Assembly: GCA_965216105.1 (NCBI GenBank)
Contig: OZ244147.1
Span: 806,001-870,000, forward strand
Length of the DNA: 64,000 nt
Reading direction: 5' to 3'
From: JAALLB01 sp017643495
GTDB lineage: Bacteria; Pseudomonadota; Alphaproteobacteria; Rhizobiales; Rhizobiaceae
Shown here: positions 9,110-17,180 of the stretch, one piece after another
Position numbering within the stretch: position 1 is the first letter of the stretch
Layout: every line of letters begins with the position of its first letter
Translations under genes and position numbers: made by a program
The notes under the pieces: model-generated
The model's input: only the letters and a program-made list of their open reading frames with translations
Told to the model about the DNA's origin: nothing
Database searches by the model: none

Positions 9110-10029
9110 CGAATTTGAGGTTCCGCGAGGCCTGCCCGTGTAATTTCCCGGAACCTTGTCCGCTCAGCCACAGCAAACACCCGGTTGGAAACGGGACTGA
9201 AAAAACTGCGTGGGGCATCAAATCCTGCCTCAAGAAGCCACAATTCAACGCATTTTGGCGAGGGGATGAACCAGTTCCAACCGCCCCTGTTCATTTGGTC
9301 TTCATTTTCATCATCTGCATCATGATAGATACGATTGCCATCGAAACGACAGATGGCGTCTTTGTGGTCGATCCCGGCGCTTTCGATGAAAATCATTCCG
9401 CCATCTTTTGTTGCATTGAACATCTTGCGCAAGGCAAGCACGGGGTCCGACAGGTGATAAATCACTCCCGGGCAATAGATGATGTCAAAATCATCATCGA
9501 GTTTGGCCTTATAAAGACTCTCTGAAATGCAGCGAAAACCGTTCAGTTCATAGACATCCTGCATCAATGTTGTACATGCCGAGGCATATTTCACGACTTC
9601 CTCAATGGCGACAATCGTGCCAGTTCCATACGCAGCCAGAGAAATGCTTGTTCCGCCAGTCCAGCACCCGACATCGAGTATTTTTTTGCCACGAAACTCA
9701 TTCAGGCCAATATCAAACCCAGTTGAGAATTCGGCGAGCAGATCGATATGCCGGTTCTGCATCCTGCCATTGACAGAGAACTTTTCATTGAACCTGTGAT
9801 TGTGTCCCCAATGGAACTTGATACTAAGGTCTCTCTGATTTTCTCTGCCTGGGTAATTCTCTATTTCCCAATCAACTGTTCCGATCCGGTCCAGGAGGTT
9901 GGATATAATTTTGTCTTTACCCTCAACGTGGGTAAAGTTTTCAATCCTGCCGGAAACTGTCTGTTTAAGTTCTTCATATCGGGGTTTGTATTCACCGAGG
10001 GATAGGTTTTCCGGCATAGCAATTTCCAT
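9106..10029 (-). CDS. SAM-dependent methyltransferase (CmoB/DUF1698-like)
   Basis: Class I methyltransferase of up to 307 residues. Motif I is KILDVGCWTGGTSISLAA, followed by an acidic residue at the end of strand 2 and then IIYCPGVIYHLSDPVLALR. This last pattern resembles the CmoB/DUF1698 group, whose best-known member modifies tRNA wobble uridine; many relatives in glycan loci methylate sugars or lipids, and that is more likely here. Two starts are possible: the ATG at 10029, or the ATG at 10017 with an AGGA sequence better spaced before it. It faces the GT4 gene tail to tail with a 4-base stop overlap. The DUF2793 gene lies immediately upstream on the same strand, only 19 bases away. Confidence 0.75.
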   Translation of the reverse strand: MEIAMPENLSLGEYKPRYEELKQTVSGRIENFTHVEGKDKIISNLLDRIGTVDWEIENYPGRENQRDLSIKFHWGHNHRFNEKFSVNGRMQNRHIDLLAEFSTGFDIGLNEFRGKKILDVGCWTGGTSISLAAYGTGTIVAIEEVVKYASACTTLMQDVYELNGFRCISESLYKAKLDDDFDIIYCPGVIYHLSDPVLALRKMFNATKDGGMIFIESAGIDHKDAICRFDGNRIYHDADDENEDQMNRGGWNWFIPSPKCVELWLLEAGFDAPRSFFSPVSNRVFAVAERTRFREITRAGLAEPQIR

Positions 10030-10048
10030 CCTTTTGGTTTTTACCCGT

Positions 10049-11470
10049 TTAGGCCCAAACGCCAGCTACCGTCAATGCCCCGATCCTAAGGGCACCGCTC
10101 CCGTCATCATATTCGCGTACAAACACAAGGTTCGAGTTGGAGACGGGTGATTGAACGGTTGTGACAACCTGCAGGAAGCCGTTTATAAACCCTCCACCAG
10201 CCCCGGAGCCTGATGCAAAGCCGGTATCGTGGTCCGGAGAAGCCGAGGTCATGTTTGAAAAGCTGCCTCCTGATGCATCCGGAGTAGCTGCTATGTGGGC
10301 ATACCAGCCTCCTGCGCCACTGGCCGAAATGCCTGCATTCATGGAAAGACCTGTCTGCCGGAAAACCGAGCCGGTGTGCAATTCCAGAAATTGTGAAATA
10401 TCAACCGCTACCACACGCTGGGCATTCAGGTCAGGCTCACCGAGCTGAACTGTCTCTCCAGCCAGCCACGTGCTGATATGCGTACTATCGGTGACTACAA
10501 GGTCAGACCCGTTCGGCGCAGCCATGATCCAGCAGGCCTGGGCCGGACTTTTTGAAATGTTCCAGAGACGCAGAAACGAAAGACCTTCCATTACACCAGT
10601 GAAAAACATCTTGTCTGCCACCGGGCCGTTCTGTCCGCTGTTTGCACCATGCAGGGGAGCATCAAGAAGCGTGATTGTATCCCCTGACAAGCTGTCGATG
10701 GTCGCAATTCTCGGGAAACCTGTTCTGGGTTCATCGAACCGCCAAATGGTGCTGACGCTTGATCCTCCGGGAGTGAATATCTGGTTTCTGAGAATGGCTC
10801 CACTTTGTGGATGGATAATCCCGTTTGGAAAATTTGCGCTTCCCGTATTCCTGTCAATTGTCAGAGCTTCCTGCCAGACAGTTCCGTCTGCCGAAACCTT
10901 TACATGCCAGTCATCATCTCCGGTGAGACCAAACTCTGCCCGTCCACTCCAGTTTGTCTGAAACAAAAGGGAAGCGGTATCCACACTTGTGTTCTTGTTG
11001 ATCTTGACTTGATGGCCATCCCCGTCATGGGTCAACAGGGTTGCAGGTGATGCGACGACCAACCGGTTTTGTGCATCGGCGGTTCCGCCAATGCCTGCAT
11101 GTTCAAGATTTTGCAATTCTGTGGGAACCGGAATTGCATCTGTCCAGTCTGTTCCGTCGTGGACGACAATCCGGTTTCCGGTCAGGTCATGTGCAAGCCA
11201 ACCGGGCTTGGGTGTCAGAAAAGCCCATGCCCCGTCCTGCCAGACTGCCAGCTTGCCGGTGTGGCCAGTCCATGCTCCAGCCGGGTTGCTGCCAATAGCG
11301 TGGCGTTCTCCAGAAGCAGGTTCCTGTGGCGGCGTATCAGCATCGAGGCTTTCAAGCTGTATTTGAACCAGACCGTCGAGCATCCTTATGGCTTCATTGT
11401 GGGTAACGTGTTTCTGCGCTTGTGCAGGCATGATGTAGGGGAGGGACAGGTTGTCGCTTTCAGTTGTCAT
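10049..11470 (-). CDS. DUF2793 domain protein (phage or gene-transfer-agent type)
   Basis: A 473-residue protein. The first 90 residues show the DUF2793 pattern: LPYIMPAQAQKHVTHNEAIR, a Leu-Asp-Gly strand, the Pro-Ala-Ser-Gly-Glu turn and a GKLAVWQDGAWAFLTPK block. DUF2793 proteins are best known from prophages and gene-transfer-agent clusters of alphaproteobacteria, where they act as tail-associated or surface proteins; the biochemical role is not settled. The rest is Gly/Ser/Thr-rich and beta-rich, with many short hydrophobic strands, as in fibrous surface proteins. No signal peptide is visible. It sits inside a polysaccharide locus with no other phage gene around it, 19 bases before the methyltransferase gene on the same strand. 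Confidence 0.8.
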   Translation of the reverse strand: MTTESDNLSLPYIMPAQAQKHVTHNEAIRMLDGLVQIQLESLDADTPPQEPASGERHAIGSNPAGAWTGHTGKLAVWQDGAWAFLTPKPGWLAHDLTGNRIVVHDGTDWTDAIPVPTELQNLEHAGIGGTADAQNRLVVASPATLLTHDGDGHQVKINKNTSVDTASLLFQTNWSGRAEFGLTGDDDWHVKVSADGTVWQEALTIDRNTGSANFPNGIIHPQSGAILRNQIFTPGGSSVSTIWRFDEPRTGFPRIATIDSLSGDTITLLDAPLHGANSGQNGPVADKMFFTGVMEGLSFLRLWNISKSPAQACWIMAAPNGSDLVVTDSTHISTWLAGETVQLGEPDLNAQRVVAVDISQFLELHTGSVFRQTGLSMNAGISASGAGGWYAHIAATPDASGGSFSNMTSASPDHDTGFASGSGAGGGFINGFLQVVTTVQSPVSNSNLVFVREYDDGSGALRIGALTVAGVWA

Positions 11471-11765
11471 GGTCAGTCCGGCCTGTTGTGAAAGTTTGAT
11501 ATTCAGGTATTAATTCCTATCATGATCCATGAAAGCGTGGATAAGTTTGATTCCCGCGGTTTCCTGACAGGGGCATGAACTGGTGAAAGATGTGTTCTGC
11601 GCTATTCAATAACCCATTGCGGACATTATTGTTTGCAAGTGTCCCGCAATCCGGGGCTGGATTATTGCCCAAAGGCGGTACACACGAACAGATCATGTTG
11701 ATAAGGTGGGCCGGTCTCCAGGTGTCAGGTGTGTGGACCAGTGGTATGAGTGGAGTTTGTTGATC
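11471..11765. other. Divergent intergenic region with an inverted repeat
   Basis: About 295 bases between the DUF2793 gene and the mannose pathway gene; it should hold both promoters. An imperfect inverted repeat pairs ATTGCGGACA (11616-11625) with TGTCCCGCAAT (11640-11650), one base bulged, loop of 14. There is no T-run after it, so it is more likely an operator or a leader structure than a terminator. No gene seen. Confidence 0.35.
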
Positions 11766-14057
11766 ATGGAGAAGATCAGGCCGGTGATCCTGTGCGGTGG
11801 GGCCGGTTCACGCCTCTGGCCCATGTCCAGGGCCACAAGACCCAAGCAATTCCATTCGCTTTACGGTAAAAGCAGTCTGCTTTCGCAGACGGCAGGGCGG
11901 TTTGTGCAGCCAGACAACACGGATGCCGACAATGCGTTCTCGCAACCGTTGATCCTTTGCAGTGCTGATCTCGGGAGCGTACTTGCCAGTGAATGCCTGG
12001 CAGGACAAATCGATCCTTCGGCGGTTCTGCTTGAGCCTGAAATGAGGGATACTGCTCCTGCCATTGCAGCCGCGACGGCATTCCTGTTCAGGGAAAATCC
12101 TTCACAATTGATGTTTGTTGTCCCTTCCGATGCCATGATACTGGACAAGAAGCGCTTTCGTGACAGTGCCATACGTGCTGGCAGGGTCGCGCAGGGTCAG
12201 GATATCATCATGACGATCGGCGTTGTTCCAGACAGACCGGAAACGCAGTACGGTTATATTGAGCGTCATGAGCCGATGGCTGATGGCTGGTCTGTAAAGC
12301 AGTTTCGTGAAAAGCCTGACCGGGCTACCGCCAATCATTATTATGAGTCCGGCGATTTCTTTTGGAATGCAGGGATGTTCATGGCCCGGGCAGAATACAT
12401 GGCGAAGGAATTCGAACGCCTGCAACCGGAAATCTGGCACCATGCTTGCGAAGCGGTGGAAAAGGCAGAAATTGACGGAAACAATCTCTTATTGAACCGG
12501 GCTGAGTTTTCGGCCTGCGAAAAGGTTTCCATGGATTATGCAATCATGGAGCGGACGCATTCAATCGGGGTGGTACCGGCAGAATTTGCCTGGGATGATC
12601 TGGGTTCATGGTCACAACTCCATGCACACGCACTCAAGGACGATCAGGGCAATGCCATAAAGGGCGGCAGTGTCACTGTTGCCAGCCACAACAATTTTGT
12701 TCGTTCGGTCGATTCAACGGTTGCACTTGCCGGAGTAAACGATCTGGCGGTGGTTGCCGAGGATGATGCAGTTCTTGTTGTGCCATTGTCACAGGGACAT
12801 CTCGTCAAGTCAGCAAAAGAGGAAATGGAGAAGCTGAAGGCTTCACAACCGGTTTTCGGTGACAGGGACGCTGTCAGGGATTGGCTGGTTTCAAACGCAC
12901 TGCCTTACTGGGCGAAGAACGGACTTGATCACCAGCATGGGGGTGTGCACGAGGCTTTGACCTTCTCCGGACAGCCCGCCAGCCATGATGTCAAGCGTCT
13001 GCGGGTTCTGGCGCGCCAGATCTACGTTTATTCACACGCAATGAAGCTTGGCTGGTACGAAGATGCTTCGGGTGTGCTGGATCATTGTTTCAACCATCTT
13101 GTAAAAACCGGATGGCATCCGGATGGTGGCTGGATACACCTGTATAACCGTGACGGCACGGTTCGTGATGATACACGAGATACCTACGACCAGTGTTTTG
13201 TGCTTCTGGCATGCGCATGGATGATGCAGGCGGGATACCGACCCTCAGAGGCGCGAGACTGGGCAGACAGAACGATTGGCTTCATGGACGCTGAACTATC
13301 GGATCCGGAGCATGGCGGTTTTCATGAAGGGCTGGCTGCAAAACCGGAACTTCGCCGGACCAACCCCCACATGCATTATCTGGAGGCGATGCTTGCCCTG
13401 TATGAAGCAACCGGGGAAGAAACTTATCTCGATCGTGCAGATACCATTATAGCACTGTTCGAGAACTCCTTTTTTGACGGTTCCACATCCATGCTGCGCG
13501 AACACTTCAATGGCAACTGGAAAACTCATGCAGGACAGGACCCGGTGCTTAGAAGGGTTGAACCCGGTCATCATTACGAATGGGTTTCGTTGCTGATGCG
13601 CTATCATGGTTTCAGGGAAAAGCAGGGTTTGAAGGAAAAAGCCCTCAGCCTTTACGCAAGCGCGTCGGCCTTTGGACATCATGCTGAAACAGGTGCGGCT
13701 GCCGATTACATGCAGCCGGATGGCTCACAAGTATCTGAGAATGCCAGATGCTGGCCCCAGACCGAACGACTGAAAGCGGCAATTGCCATGGAGCAACAAG
13801 GTGTGGCCCGGGCAAGCGCTGACAGGAAAAGTGCAGTATCCGTTCTATTCAGGCATTATCTGGACGGGCCGGTTTGCGGTGGCTGGTATGACCGGATCAA
13901 CAGTTCGGGAAGGGTCACAGCACCAGACATGCCTTCAAGTACTTTCTACCACGTATTCAATGCACTGGCAGACCATGTCATTTCGGGCGGTGCAGAACAG
14001 GCGAGCGCTTCAAGCCCTCTGGCAATCCGTCCCGATACGGAAAAGCGACCGGATTGA
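11766..14057 (+). CDS. Mannose-1-phosphate guanylyltransferase fused to AGE-family sugar isomerase
   Basis: Two enzymes of GDP-mannose supply in one 763-residue chain. Residues 6-350 are a GDP-mannose pyrophosphorylase: CGGAGSRLWPMSR at 10-22, the FREKP signature at 180-184, and GDFFWNAGMF at 196-205. Residues about 370-745 are an alpha/alpha-barrel of the N-acylglucosamine 2-epimerase family, with NPHMHYLEAML and PGHHYEWVSLL carrying its conserved histidines; in this position it probably interconverts fructose 6-phosphate and mannose 6-phosphate. The familiar bifunctional enzyme has a cupin-type isomerase instead. The ATG at 11766 is chosen because GGAG lies about 10 bases before it and the family begins there; a GTG at 11706 is less likely. 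No phosphomannomutase gene is in the window. Confidence 0.88.
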   Translation: MEKIRPVILCGGAGSRLWPMSRATRPKQFHSLYGKSSLLSQTAGRFVQPDNTDADNAFSQPLILCSADLGSVLASECLAGQIDPSAVLLEPEMRDTAPAIAAATAFLFRENPSQLMFVVPSDAMILDKKRFRDSAIRAGRVAQGQDIIMTIGVVPDRPETQYGYIERHEPMADGWSVKQFREKPDRATANHYYESGDFFWNAGMFMARAEYMAKEFERLQPEIWHHACEAVEKAEIDGNNLLLNRAEFSACEKVSMDYAIMERTHSIGVVPAEFAWDDLGSWSQLHAHALKDDQGNAIKGGSVTVASHNNFVRSVDSTVALAGVNDLAVVAEDDAVLVVPLSQGHLVKSAKEEMEKLKASQPVFGDRDAVRDWLVSNALPYWAKNGLDHQHGGVHEALTFSGQPASHDVKRLRVLARQIYVYSHAMKLGWYEDASGVLDHCFNHLVKTGWHPDGGWIHLYNRDGTVRDDTRDTYDQCFVLLACAWMMQAGYRPSEARDWADRTIGFMDAELSDPEHGGFHEGLAAKPELRRTNPHMHYLEAMLALYEATGEETYLDRADTIIALFENSFFDGSTSMLREHFNGNWKTHAGQDPVLRRVEPGHHYEWVSLLMRYHGFREKQGLKEKALSLYASASAFGHHAETGAAADYMQPDGSQVSENARCWPQTERLKAAIAMEQQGVARASADRKSAVSVLFRHYLDGPVCGGWYDRINSSGRVTAPDMPSSTFYHVFNALADHVISGGAEQASASSPLAIRPDTEKRPD

Positions 14058-15071
14058 TTGGCTGTGTTACAGAGCCTCTATCCATCCGCTGAAGGTTTTT
14101 CTTCAATACTGGTATTTGGTTCCAGTCCCAATTCGTCGGAACAGTATTACATACTGTCCCGCCTTTCTCCGGAGGCAAGAGTCAAGGTTGTACACCATGA
14201 CCCGTTCGCCCAATCTCCACTTGCGACCGATCTCAAGGTTGACAATGCCCTGGTGATAATCAACCGGTACATTACACGCGGCATGGTTGTGTGGCTGAAA
14301 CGTCATCATGCCCGTCTTTCCGGTCTGGTTTGGGTTCTGGATGACGACCTCCGGGCCATGACTTACAGCAACAGCGTACCGGCAAGAAACAAGGTCAAAC
14401 CGGCCTTGACGCTTTTTAACCAGCGCTCACTGCTGCCAATGGTCGATCACATGCTGGTTTCGACCAACCGCCTGAAGGCTATTTATGCTGACTGGCCAGT
14501 CAGCGTCACTCCACCTGTAACGGAAGCCCCTGTGCAAACCCGCCCGCTTGATATTCGGCATATGTACTATTTCGCGAAAATGCACGGGCCTGAGCATGAG
14601 TTTCTTCGCCCGGTCATGCAGAGAATTCTGGGCCTGCACAAGGATGCGAGCTTCTCAGTCATCGCCACGGGCAAGACAGCCCGACGCTGGAAAAGAATTG
14701 AGCGGGTCAAGGTTATTCCTGAGATGGGCGTTGAAGCCTATGAGAATTTTCTCGCCGCTTTGCCTAGTGGCGGGCTTTTTCTGGTTCCCCTTGTCAGGAA
14801 CAGGATTAATGCCAGCAGGTCGGATGCCAAGATCATCGAAATCGTCAAGTCAGGCTCGGCAGCCCTGATTGCCAATGCACGCGCTTACAGGCGCGTTTTG
14901 AATGACGATTCTATCCGGGCTGCAGGCATTTCAGGGGTTGCCAGTGATGAGGATAGCTGGGTCGACGCGATCGACAAGCTTCTGAGTTCCCCGAACCATG
15001 CCGAGCGTAACCGCTCTGCTCTCAGGAATTTTGCCCGTCAACGTTTTGAGAAGAGGCTGCTCATTGTCTGA
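14058..15071 (+). CDS. Glycosyltransferase-like protein of unknown family
   Basis: A 337-residue protein that starts at the TTG directly after the previous stop, or at the GTG at 14064. I do not recognise a named family. It has alternating Rossmann-like strands and helices with no membrane span or signal peptide. VWVLDDDLRAM near residue 100 and a C-terminal segment rich in Ser, Ala and Gly (GLFLVPLVRNRINASRSDAKIIE in outline, with the Lys-Ile-Ile-Glu helix start) resemble the donor-binding half of GT-B enzymes, where a Glu near the end of such a helix binds the nucleotide sugar. It is probably co-transcribed with the GDP-mannose gene and may use GDP-mannose or GDP-fucose. This is inference from fold-like features and position. 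Confidence 0.5.
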   Translation: MAVLQSLYPSAEGFSSILVFGSSPNSSEQYYILSRLSPEARVKVVHHDPFAQSPLATDLKVDNALVIINRYITRGMVVWLKRHHARLSGLVWVLDDDLRAMTYSNSVPARNKVKPALTLFNQRSLLPMVDHMLVSTNRLKAIYADWPVSVTPPVTEAPVQTRPLDIRHMYYFAKMHGPEHEFLRPVMQRILGLHKDASFSVIATGKTARRWKRIERVKVIPEMGVEAYENFLAALPSGGLFLVPLVRNRINASRSDAKIIEIVKSGSAALIANARAYRRVLNDDSIRAAGISGVASDEDSWVDAIDKLLSSPNHAERNRSALRNFARQRFEKRLLIV

Positions 15072-15392
15072 AAGTATGGCTGTTTAGCATCTTATGGAGC
15101 CGAACAAAATGCAAATGACCGGACAAACCTGCTTGCGGAAGGCATATTTCAGAGGGAAACCGGTATTTTCTGCCACAAAATTTGAATTCAGCAGCCCGGT
15201 GACCTAGGTTCTGCCCATACATTCATACTGGAAATCGTTGCAGACAAAATGAATAAATGGCGTTCCCTGCGCAGTTATTGTTGCCGGCCTTCCGGACTTC
15301 ACATGTCGAGTGTCATCCTCTGACCTCCATTCCTGTCTACAACCTTTCCAGTCCGGCAATCACATAATCACAAAAAGCGAGAACAATCCCCG
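15072..15392. other. Intergenic region before the NAGGN operon
   Basis: 321 bases with no supported gene, presumably carrying the promoter of the osmolyte operon. I see no clear hairpin terminator for the gene upstream and no convincing sigma-factor boxes. Confidence 0.4.
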
Positions 15393-17174
15393 ATGTGCGG
15401 AATTTGCGGAGAATTCAATATCAAAAAGCATCCGGCCAATGCCGGTGCGCTGGAACGCATGGCAGATGCAATGGCGCCACGCGGCCCTGACGGAAGCGGC
15501 GTCATTATCCGTGACCATGTCGGGTTTGCCCATCGCCGGCTGAAAATCATTGACCTGTCAGATGCTTCTGCCCAACCGTTTGTCGATACTGCTCTCGGAC
15601 TTACCATTGCCTTCAACGGCTGTATCTACAATTACCAGCAATTGCGTGAAGAGCTTACAGGGCTTGGTCACAGTTTCGCATCGAGCGGCGATACCGAGGT
15701 GATTCTCAAGGCATGGTCGCAATGGGGCGAAGATGCAGTCTCAAAACTGCATGGCATGTTTGCCTTCGCCTTGTACAATCGCGAGAAAGGCACGCTTACC
15801 CTGGTTCGCGACCGTTTTGGTATCAAACCACTCTATTATTCCCAAAGTGATGAGCGTATCCGATTTGCATCGTCGCTTCCGGCATTGCTGGCTGGTGGTG
15901 ACATAGATACAAGTATCGATCGTGTTGCGCTCCAACATTACATGAGCTGGCATTCCGTCGTGCCTGCGCCGCGAACCATACTCAACGGGGTACGCAAACT
16001 GCCCGCCGCAACCATCCGGACAATTGAGGTCGATGGTTCGGTCTCCGACAATATTTACTGGCGTCCCGATTTCAGCCGTTCGAAGACGGATGAAGAACGT
16101 TCTGACGGGGAGTGGCAGGACATGCTTCTTGATGCTTTGCGCACCGCCGTCAAACGGCGGATGGTGGCGGATGTTCCGGTCGGGGTACTGTTGTCCGGCG
16201 GCGTCGACAGTTCGCTGATTGTCGGCCTCCTGGCGGAAGCGGGGCAAGAGCAGCTTGCAACCTATTCCATCGGCTTTGAAGCAGCGCATGGCGAAAAGGG
16301 CGACGAGTTTAAATACTCCGATCTGATTGCCGAACATTACAAGACCGATCACCACAGGATTTTCATTTCTTCCGACGAGATGAGGGAAAACCTTCCCAAG
16401 GCCATTCAGGCGATGTCGGAACCGATGGTCTCCTATGACAATATCGGGTTCTTCCTGCTCAGCAGGGAGGTTTCGAAAACCATCAAGGTGGTTCAGTCCG
16501 GACAAGGTGCGGACGAAGTGTTTGGCGGCTATCACTGGTATCCGCCGCTTGCCGGTTCAAACAAGGCTGTTGCAGATTATGCAAACGTGTTTTTTGATCG
16601 CTCAAATGCTGTGTTGGCTGAGCATCTTTCGCCAGAGTACATGGCGGACAAGGATGAAACCCTGGCATTTGTAGAAACCCATTTTGCAGCAGCCGGAGCC
16701 GATGACCCGGTCGACAAGGCATTGCGGATCGACACTAACATCATGCTGGTTGATGACCCGGTGAAGCGTGTAGACAACATGACGATGGCATGGGGACTTG
16801 AAGCGCGGGTTCCGTTCCTTGATCATGAACTGGTGGAGCTTGCAAACCGCATGCCCTCAAAGCTGAAGTTGGCGCAGGGCGGTAAGGGCATTTTGAAAGA
16901 AGTTGCCAGAAGAATTGTTCCTTCTGAGGTGATTGACCGCCCCAAGGGATACTTCCCTGTTCCGGCGCTGAAATACATTGAGGGCCCTTATCTTGAAATG
17001 GTCAGGGATTCACTTTCCTCACAACAGGCCCGGGAACGAGGGCTGTTTCAGCAGTCCTATCTGGATAAACTGTTTGCAGCTCCCGCCGATCACATAACGC
17101 CATTGCGCGGGTCGGAACTCTGGCAGGTCGCCCTTCTGGAGATGTGGCTGCAAACACATGTAACCGGAGGATAG
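15393..17174 (+). CDS. N-acetylglutaminylglutamine amidotransferase (AsnB-like)
   Basis: A 593-residue class II glutamine amidotransferase of the asparagine synthetase type. Cys2 after the initiator Met (MCGICGEFN) is the glutaminase nucleophile, and VLLSGGVDSSLIVGLLAE is the ATP-pyrophosphatase P-loop of the synthetase domain. By family and by its two downstream partners it is the enzyme that amidates N-acetylglutaminylglutamine to the osmolyte NAGGN, rather than a housekeeping asparagine synthetase. The acetyltransferase/ATP-grasp gene follows within 6 bases and the M42 peptidase gene after that, the trio described for NAGGN loci in several proteobacteria. Likely induced by osmotic stress, though no specific operator can be pointed to. 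The start leaves Cys exactly at position 2, which fixes it. Confidence 0.9.
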   Translation: MCGICGEFNIKKHPANAGALERMADAMAPRGPDGSGVIIRDHVGFAHRRLKIIDLSDASAQPFVDTALGLTIAFNGCIYNYQQLREELTGLGHSFASSGDTEVILKAWSQWGEDAVSKLHGMFAFALYNREKGTLTLVRDRFGIKPLYYSQSDERIRFASSLPALLAGGDIDTSIDRVALQHYMSWHSVVPAPRTILNGVRKLPAATIRTIEVDGSVSDNIYWRPDFSRSKTDEERSDGEWQDMLLDALRTAVKRRMVADVPVGVLLSGGVDSSLIVGLLAEAGQEQLATYSIGFEAAHGEKGDEFKYSDLIAEHYKTDHHRIFISSDEMRENLPKAIQAMSEPMVSYDNIGFFLLSREVSKTIKVVQSGQGADEVFGGYHWYPPLAGSNKAVADYANVFFDRSNAVLAEHLSPEYMADKDETLAFVETHFAAAGADDPVDKALRIDTNIMLVDDPVKRVDNMTMAWGLEARVPFLDHELVELANRMPSKLKLAQGGKGILKEVARRIVPSEVIDRPKGYFPVPALKYIEGPYLEMVRDSLSSQQARERGLFQQSYLDKLFAAPADHITPLRGSELWQVALLEMWLQTHVTGG

Positions 17175-17180
17175 GTGCCG

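Noticed and set aside
10049..11470. DUF2793 gene as part of a prophage
   Set aside because: No capsid, portal, terminase, integrase or attachment repeats were seen in the surrounding sequence.
15741..16535. A long open frame opposite the AsnB-like gene
   Set aside because: It is antisense to a well-supported gene and shows no recognisable domain; long antisense frames are expected at this base composition.
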